This document shows, in pieces, positions 56,908-64,000 of a stretch of DNA of 64,000 bases; positions within the stretch are counted from its first letter, which is position 1; each line of letters starts with the position of its first letter. The notes beneath the pieces are model-generated. The model made no database searches, was not told where the DNA came from, and saw only the letters and a program-made list of their open reading frames with translations. The DNA lies in NCBI RefSeq assembly GCF_963169125.1, contig NC_084793.1:215972652-216036651 (forward strand). The letters are read 5' to 3'. A program made the position numbers and the translations under genes. The stretch is from Humulus lupulus. Taxonomy: Eukaryota > Streptophyta > Magnoliopsida > Rosales > Cannabaceae.

Positions 56908-58936
56908 CATTAATCTCTGCATATTATTAATTATTGTGTGGGATTATGTGCATTTTTATTTTATATGTGATATATATTTGAATGGATGGATATTTTTATT
57001 GATAATGATAGATTCATAAGGGTTGTTTATAATGGTGTTTTTGGGTTTAGGAATTGATCTTAATATTTTTAGATGAAAAATGTAAGCCAATTTTTGGGGC
57101 ATAGGAATTTTGTAATTTTATTTTTTGAAATGTAAATTATAAAATTGTTGTAATTAGATTCAACGAAGTTTGGCATGAAAATCAAGACTGCATCAACACC
57201 ACCGCTGATCGTCGTGGGACGCACCTCAAGGTGCCTCCCCGACCGTCCGTACGGCCCGTCCGTACACCGTACGGATCATTACGGCTCCGTTCCCGCCGTT
57301 GCTTGCATGCTCGCCACCACCGTTGCTAGCCGAGCTCCTCCATGCAGTCGGGACCCCTTGTCCCCGCCCTTCTTGATGACACACCGAGGGTTTGTGTCAT
57401 GCAAACCATAATGTGTTGTTACCAAAAATGTTTTAATTATTTAATTAATTAAAAATTTGAAATTTAATTAAAATGATTTTAATTTGGAAATTTCTATAAT
57501 TATATTAGTTTTGATTATTTTCCTTAATTAAAAATGTTTTAATTATTCTCTTCCATAATTAAAATTGTTTTAATTTAAATATCCAAAATTAAAATTATTT
57601 TTAATTTTAATTTATTAAAATTAAATTGTTTAATTTTATTTTTGAATTAAATAACCCAAATTCAAATTGGGAATTAGAAACTATTTGAGTGTTAATACCC
57701 AAAGCTTAATTATTTTAAAAGGTTATTTAAAATAATTAAAAGTTGCATAATTCGAAATGGATATGGAAAAGGGTGACATTGACTCAACAAGACTACATCT
57801 CAAGGTTCAATATCAAGGCATTCTTCATCAGGCCTTAGCTAGTCTAGGTTACATTTTCATGTATATTTTGCGAGTGTTGTAATTTTTTCTAGAAATACCC
57901 AAAAGTTACCAACCCACTTTTATTTACTTATTATAAAATGCTTGAATATGATTAAAGTGTTTAATATTTTGTCATGCATTATAACATGTCATTCATATAC
58001 CCAAACAGTATGCAATTGGCATGCATTACATTCGTGTAAATACAAGCTATTAGAACATCCTATATTTTATTATATGTTTATATATGATAATTCATATAAT
58101 AATAAATTTAGTCTTAATTAGTTAAGATGGTAAATCAAAATTAAAGTTGTTTAATTTATTATTTTAATGAAAAACATTTATTAGAATAAAAATGATATTC
58201 TTTAAATTAAAGCATAATTAAAATTAGAATTAAAGGCACAATTTATTCATTTTATTTTTCTTAATTGGATCAGTCTTTATTAGAATATCATTTGGTAAAA
58301 ATAATTAAATTTATTTTTACAACTAAATTTAAAATATTGATTTTGTGAAAAACACACTTTTCCAAAATAGTGAGTGAGAAAGGCAGTTATGACAATAAGT
58401 CTCATGGTCTCCATTATCGGTTGAACACCAAGAGGCATAGGAAGGGCATTGTGTTGCTTTTGTTTGTGGCCTCCCTAAGGAAAGACTTCCGAATATGTTT
58501 ATTTTATCTCAAAGTTGACTTCTCTTATGAGAATATAATTAATGATGTATCTCAAGTTTGACTGACCCTAAGGCAAATTCTTGAGTTAAGTCATTAATCG
58601 AAAATAATGGGTTACACTCCAAATATGTATCTAAGCTTTCGAGCACGACTAGTACATCTTGACAAAACTAACAGTAGTTCATAAGTCAAAAGAGAAAAAT
58701 GTGTTTTAAGTTTTCACTTATGAAATTGAGATATGTCTCAAAATTAATTTGGGATTAGTCTGACCTACCACAAGATCTGTCCATTAATTTTCAAATTAAT
58801 TTATCGTGGATTAGTATATAATTTTTATGTGTTTTTATATTTTGCATTCATGCATCATGTTTATTTTTCCAAATAATATATGATATTTATTATATGTTTT
58901 AATTAATTATATTTTATTTATTTATTTCCAGCAACA
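56908..58936 (+). other. Copia-3 untranslated leader with GC-rich palindromic island
   Basis: About 2 kb of non-coding leader lies between PBS and gag. An island at 57190-57410 is GC-rich and dense in short palindromes (CCGTACGG twice, GCACCTCAAGGTGC once). AT-rich TTAATTAAAA-type sequence surrounds it. The part at 58370-58800 is homologous to the Copia-1 leader. A pyrimidine-rich tract ending in TTTCCAG lies just before the gag ATG, so the leader could be spliced. No gene is supported. Confidence 0.6.
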
Positions 58937-59200
58937 ATGGTTAATTCTCTTAATCCTGATCAAGGACCTCAAACTGTTCTAGAACCAGTGAATCCTTATG
59001 ACGGCTACCTAAGTACCTTTCATTTAGATTTCAACAATCTTAATGATTGGTACAGAGGCATACATATAATTCTGAGTAAACTAGCTAAAAGTGTATGATG
59101 TAATCATTGATGTGCCTCTAGATGAGCCATATAATATTCCAATAATGCCCTCTGGTCACCGTAATCAATGCACTAAACCATATTAGGAACTTTGGGATGT
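58937..59200 (+). pseudogene. gag: Copia-3 gag N-terminus, truncated
   Basis: The ATG in AACAATGG opens MVNSLNPDQGPQTVLEPVNP and continues to LNDWYRGIHIILSKLAKSV, then a TGA (59096-59098). In a shifted frame YDVIIDVPLDEPYNIP follows. The pattern resembles the first part of copia gag, where a DW(Y/F)R motif precedes a VLD-P(L/I) segment. Sequence changes near 59205 to LTR of another copy, so the rest of gag and all of pol are missing here. Confidence 0.65.
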
Positions 59201-59204
59201 TACA

Positions 59205-62200
59205 TGAATAGTTATTGCGCTCAAATCTATAATGTGATTATAGATTAATTTTTCGCTAGTAAATTAATTGTACTTAAGAATAAGAGGTAATTAGAATGGT
59301 AAAATGATAACTTTGAACAGATGTAATTAACGAACCAATAATTGGAGGACAGAACTACATTTATTGATTATATCAATGGACTACAAATAAATCTCTGTAA
59401 ATATAATTCTATAAATACTTTGGGTGCAATTCCATATTTATAGTGGAGTAGCCATGGAATTAATAAATAATATTATTGCATTAAAGAGTTTAATTAATAA
59501 TCTGGTTTATTGGAGCTTTGTATTATAGGTCCATAGTCCTCAGGTCGCCTCTGTCCTATACTGTCAAGGGTAAGGATGTCATAAGGAAGATTTGTAGAGA
59601 GAATGACTTAATTGCAAAGGAATTAATTTTTTGAGGCAAGGAAATAATTATGGGCAATTAATTAATTATTAACTGTATAGTTTTTTATTTTGAAAAACTA
59701 TATTCTAAAATAAATATTAATCATGTTTGGATTAATACATAGAAAGATTAATAACTATCTTATTATAATATATTTATAATAAGAAATTGGTTTATTTATT
59801 TAAAATTGATATTTTAAGAAAAATTAATTTTGAATGAACTGAAATTTATTTTGGGATAAATATATTATCTTAAATATTTATTAAATAAACAAATGAGAAA
59901 ATCAGGGAGAGCCACTAAGTGGCTCACGCCACTCACTATAGGGTATAGTGAGTGGCGCCATCCAGGGATATTTTCTATCCTTGGGACTTGAATTTTGAAT
60001 TTCAAATTAATTTGTTTATTTAATTATTTTTTAAAATATTATTTAAATTAAATAATTAAAATAAAGTAACTGATCAGTTTTATTTTAAATATAACAAAAA
60101 TTAATTAAATTAGTTAATTATCTTTATAAACGTAGAAAATAGTGATACTTTCAGAAGAAGTTGAATGAGTTGTTTTTTACTATCAGACTCTCTCATAGAA
60201 AGAAACGATAGAATTTTTCTAAGCCTGAAATTCTAGAAATTTGTATAGCCTATCTCTTCTCAAACCTTTCTAGATCTCATGTCTTGAGTACATCTAGAGA
60301 GTCTAAATCAACATTTGAATCCTATGTACCCACACACATCCTTACATGTTTGACGATTGGCTTGGAAGACTAAGGTGTGAGATTTCAGAAAAGATAGGAA
60401 GATCGTTGATTTATATAAAAAGATTCAAGGACACTTTATAGGCTACGAGAGGTGTAATGACCCAAATTTTCTAATAAGGCTTAGGGCCTTGATTAGTGTG
60501 CCTGCAGGGCAATAAGTGAATTATTGTTATAATATGTGAATTTATGTGAATATGTGATAGAGATGCACGTTTAGTCGAATTAAATATGCATGTGGGCCCC
60601 GTTTGGATATTAGGGGCATGTTTGTGATTTTAGTTCGTTGAGGGCATAAATGTGATAAATATGATATGTTTGTGATATATCTGTGTAGCACGATTCGAGA
60701 CAGTTCTAGGGAGCTGTTAGTTAGAAAGTCACAACGAGGTTGAGAATTCGACCCGGGGCGAGCCGAGGGGTATACCGGGTATGAGATATTTTACGGGGTT
60801 ATCGGGTTATGGAAATAAATATTTGGAGATATATTTGAGGTTAGAATGTCTAGGAGGAAATATTGGGAAAATTTACCATTTTGCCCTCGGGGACATTTTT
60901 GGTACCCCGAGCCTTGAGGTAACCACATAGATTTAAGTTAAATAAAACAAAATAAAGGAAACCCCTAGACTTCCTCTAAACTGACCAACTCCCTCTCCTT
61001 TGCTCTGGTTTTCCTATACTCTTGAAGGCCTAGTAACATCTTGGAGAAAAACTAGCCAAAACTAAGGAATTGAAGCTAGGAACTCAAGCTAGAGTTTTGG
61101 AAGCTTGGAGCTTAGGAAACTGAGTTGTTGATTCAATTATGTACAAGGTAAGCTTCCTAATATGTTGAGTTGTGTTTATTTGCAGCTGTTTTTAGGTTGA
61201 ATATTAGAGTTTTGCATGTTGGAGGGATGAAGATTCAACTTTGATTTCTATAAGGGTTTTGGCTTGAGTTTCTGTTGGGTTTTGCAGTTGAATCAATAGT
61301 ATAGTCTTTGTGATAATTAGTTTGGAATATTGGCTTGATTCTAGGGATAATTGGACTGGTTTTTGAGGTTAAAATGGTGAGTTTTTCTGGGCTCGAGGGG
61401 TCGGGCCGCGGCGCTGTTCTTGCTAAGTCGCGGCCCGTTAGAACTTGGGGCGCTTGGAAATGAAGGCGCGCCGCGGCGCCCTTTAGGAAGGACCGCGGCG
61501 CGTGTGGGAAATTTTGAGGCAAGGCCTCGGGTTGAGCTGGGGGCCGTGGCATGAGTCCCTAGGGCCGCAACTCTTAAGGTAGTTTTGGGTTTTTAAGAGG
61601 TTTTAGGCTCGGGAATTCACTAGTTAAGGCTCGGGATGGATTTTATCACCCGGATTGATAAAATTCAAGGTCCGGAGATTAGAATTATGGCTCGAAGCTA
61701 CTTAGTGGATTAGAACTTGATGGATGAAATTGTTAATGCGTTGTGACTAGGTTTTCGGCGAGGCTCGGACTAAGGAACTGTGCTCGGGACATTGGTGCTT
61801 AGAAAGCTCAGGACACAGGTAAGAAAACTACTGTTCCATAGAGCTTGTGTTGCAGGGCTTGGCCCTATATGATTGTGTTGTGGGGCATGGCCCTTTGACT
61901 GAATTTATGTGTTTTCTAATATTTGTTTAGTATATTATGAGTATATGTTAATGATGGAACGACGATGGCCAGGAACGGCGAAGGCCGATAACGGCAAGGG
62001 GCCGGGTGCAGCGTTTAGCACGCGGAGTGCAAGTTGCTAGGGTGAGACCCCAAGGGATACCGGGGATATCCTTACGGTTTAGACCGTGAACCTAGGGCCT
62101 AGTAAAGCGCCTGGGACGGCATGGTCGTACTTGTATGACCTGGTGTTGGCTTGAGTTTATATTAAATGTCTAATATGCGTTTATCATCTGCTTGTGTGGG

Positions 62201-62726
62201 TTTTCTTGCTGGGCTTCAGCTCACGGGTGCTCTATGGTGCAGGTAAAGGCAAAGGGAGAGTCGATCAACCTTGAGTATGGCGAGCAGGATGAGCAGCGCG
62301 TACATGTCTCGTCTGTCTGGCTGCCACGGCCAGGGGTGTTTTGGGAGATGCTTGTACAAAACCTGAATTTTGTCGTTTAGTCGACTCTAACTAAATTTTG
62401 AATTGTAAATATTTCTAAACAGTGACTTTGGGATCCCAAACGTTATATGTCTTATAATTCCCAATGAAATGTTTATTTTAAAGTTTATGACTCTGATTAT
62501 GTTTTAATTACACTTTTGCCCTAAAACCTCGATTAGCAAGTTAGTTGCAAATTTTAAACTCACTTAGTAACGGCTCTAAGGCAGTAGGGCGTTACAAGAG
62601 GTAACCTATATTCCTATTATGTGTTATTTAATATATCTATATATGTATGATCCTGACTGGTATTAATAAATTTTTAAAAGATTGTATTCCACTGCATATT
62701 CTTATTTTTCTCATTTAATACCAACA
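59205..62726 (+). mobile_element. 5'-truncated copia-type LTR fused to Copia-3, holding TGTAA-LTR 7
   Basis: From GAATAGTTATTGCGCTCAAA onward it matches 28046-29337 of the solo LTR in Gypsy-2 RT, including ATAGGTCCATAGTCCTCAGG and the terminal TTTAATACCAACA. The first about 590 bp of the LTR are absent, and Copia-3 gag sequence abuts instead. TGTAA-LTR 7 interrupts it at 60453. A perfect hairpin with 14-bp arms lies at 59927-59957. Confidence 0.78.
60453..62596 (+). mobile_element. TGTAA-LTR 7: solo LTR with perfect TSD
   Basis: It starts TGTAATGACCC and ends GTAGGGCGTTACA. AGAGG flanks both sides (60448-60452 and 62597-62601). The 2144 bp are non-coding. Plus orientation follows from TTCTTGCTGGGCTTCAGCTC ... 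GGTGCTCTATGGTGCAG then GTAAAGGCAAAGGG at 62204-62256. A CAAGGTAAGCTTCC splice-donor-like site lies at about 61145. A GC-rich palindrome cluster lies at 61401-61505. The first 200 bp align with TGTAA-LTR 6. Confidence 0.92.
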
Positions 62727-63286
62727 ACTCCGACGGTCAAGTTAGTAAGCTTGTAATAATATAGTTATGCAAATAGAAGAAATGAATGATAGAAGTTACC
62801 ACCTATTTTTATAACCAACTCTTGATATATTATCAGAGTATTAGTAAGCTTTGAAGATGAGAGAAGTTGAAATGCTTGAGTGAGATTGTCCCAATATCCT
62901 CCTCCCCAATAGCTGAAAGGGTTTCTTTTATAAGCCTTCGTCAAAGAACGTTACCCATGATCCTATGTGTCCATTAAAAGCATTCTTCCTCCTCTTCTGA
63001 GGGAAGACCGCTATTTTCATGATTCAATTGACTGACCTTTAATAGTTAGTTAATAATTGATGACACTTGGTATTGGACATTGGTCGAATCTTAGATGACT
63101 TGATGTCAGGTTGCAAGTATTGCTAGCATGTCTGATTTGATGCTATCATTTTGGGCCTAGCGAGTCTTAGTCTTGTGGGCTTACCAGTGAGTTTTGGATA
63201 GCCTAGTTTAGCCTTATTTTAATGCCCATGGACAATAACACCTGTTGGATATGCTATTGGGCTTTAACCAAATTTTGGCCTCTACA
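62727..63286 (-). mobile_element. probable LTR fragment, minus strand
   Basis: The minus strand starts TGTAGAGGCCAAAATTTGG and has a TATA-like GGCTTATAAAAGAAACCC near 62935. It ends in CTTACTAACTTGACCGTCGG, a sequence style common at plant LTR 3' ends. No PBS, domain or TSD pair was found, so limits and class are uncertain. Confidence 0.4.
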
Positions 63287-63344
63287 CACATAATTATTAC
63301 TTAGCCCGGGAAATTCCTTTGCAATTTAATTTTCTTCTCTATTA

Positions 63345-63761
63345 ATCTTTCATGTGACAACTTTACTATTGACAGCATAGTACAGAGGCGACTCAAGGAC
63401 CATGGACCTATAATACTAAGCTCCAATAAACTAGACTATTAATCAAACTCGTTAATTAAATAATCTTATTTATTAATTTCATTATTACTCCACTATAAAT
63501 ATGAAATTACACTCTTAGCAATCATAGAATTATATTTACATAGTATTCTCTTGTAGTCCATTGATATAATCAATATATGTAGTTTTGTCCTCCATTTATT
63601 GGTTCGTTAATTAGTGCTGGTCAAAAATTACAATTTTACCATTCTAATTACCTATTGTTCCTTACGTACAAGTAATTCACCAATGAATAATTAATCTATA
63701 ATCATATTATAGATTTGTGCTCAATAACTATTCAATCCTAGAATTAACCCTTAAGGGAACC
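63345..63761 (-). repeat. copia-type LTR fragment, minus strand
   Basis: It is the reverse complement of roughly 28020-28420 of the solo LTR in Gypsy-2 RT: TTTATTGGAGCTTAGTATTA, TAGGTCCATGGTCC and ACTCCACTATAAATATG are shared. It stops at GGGAACC, where another LTR begins. Confidence 0.75.
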
Positions 63762-64000
63762 TGTTGTCCGTGTTTTCACCACCCGACACATGGAAATTAG
63801 GAGTACTTAACGACAAGACAAGGTATGATATTCTCAGAGTGTGAACTCCTCAAGATACCCCGAGTCGGTCAGACGTGAATGTCTCCAAGTGAAAGCACGC
63901 CTCAAGGAACATTTTAGAGGTCATTGCGCCTTCTTCAGTCAGCTGTCCTCCAGGTCTAGGATTTTGTGCTTGGGACCTAGAAGAGTTGCCATGTGTCAAT
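63762..64000 (+). mobile_element. start of a further LTR, cut by the window edge
   Basis: TGTTGTCCGTGTTTTCACCA begins abruptly inside the copia LTR fragment, with left flank GAACC. It has a TG start, no coding sense and an abrupt change of sequence type. The other end is outside the window. Reading it as an LTR is based on the start and the interruption. Confidence 0.4.

Noticed and set aside
57175..57411. 78-codon plus-strand frame in the Copia-3 leader
   Set aside because: Falls in a palindrome-rich GC island, no domain, no homologue in the Copia-1 leader.
1..64000. tRNA, rRNA, snoRNA or miRNA genes
   Set aside because: No cloverleaf A/B boxes with acceptor stems, rRNA cores or convincing miRNA precursors were seen by eye; a covariance-model scan would be needed to exclude short ones.

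Overview
This window is plant nuclear DNA, from an angiosperm and most likely a eudicot with a large repeat-rich genome. The evidence is Ty3/gypsy and Ty1/copia elements with plant-type gag and pol, a plant L1-type LINE, a Tourist-like MITE and an AT-rich background broken by GC-rich LTR blocks. I see no bacterial, organellar or rRNA/tRNA signal and no intact host gene. Almost all of the 64 kb is nested transposable elements, and no complete autonomous element is present. Only two short candidate exons (about 3.1 kb and 16.4 kb) might be host sequence.

Layout. 1-2934: minus-strand gypsy gag with PBS and 5' LTR (Gypsy-1). 2935-16785: a possible host intron loaded with a MITE, a diverged LTR (TGTAA-LTR 1) carrying a LINE and a Tat-type solo LTR, and a 4.2 kb solo LTR (TGTAA-LTR 2). 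16790-22920: a minus-strand copia (Copia-1) whose gag is split by TGTAA-LTR 3. 22934-42422: a minus-strand Tat-lineage gypsy (Gypsy-2: gag, PR, RT, double RNase H, INT). It is split by TGTAA-LTR 4, a copia-type solo LTR, and a copia solo LTR that itself contains a deleted Tat/Retand-like element (Tat-M). Tat-M carries an antisense, intron-containing Transposase_28-type ORF, which is in turn split by TGTAA-LTR 5. 42423-54625: a minus-strand copia (Copia-2) containing TGTAA-LTR 6 and a complete gag-only non-autonomous LTR element (TR-GAG) with both LTRs. 54626 onward: a plus-strand copia (Copia-3) with 5' LTR, tRNA-Met-type PBS, long leader and gag start, fused to a truncated related LTR that holds TGTAA-LTR 7. 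LTR fragments run to the right edge.

Target-site duplications (TSDs) give the order of insertion. Perfect 5-bp pairs are ACTAT, AATCC, ATTTT, AAGAT, ATTAT and AGAGG; one-mismatch pairs flank TGTAA-LTR 4, the solo LTR at 27.5 kb, Tat-M, TGTAA-LTR 6 and TR-GAG. The deepest chain is Gypsy-2 > copia solo LTR > Tat-M > TGTAA-LTR 5, four levels. The youngest-looking element is TR-GAG, whose LTRs differ by few substitutions.

The most unusual signals are these: (1) a cluster of short palindromes or a hairpin in nearly every long LTR, with a different palindromic word in each copy; (2) an antisense ORF with its own canonical TATA box and two GT-AG introns; (3) a gag-only element with a 29-bp tandem array next to its polypurine tract; (4) a conserved splice-like module near the 3' end of the TGTAA LTRs; (5) seven TGTAA LTR copies and no internal domain of that family.
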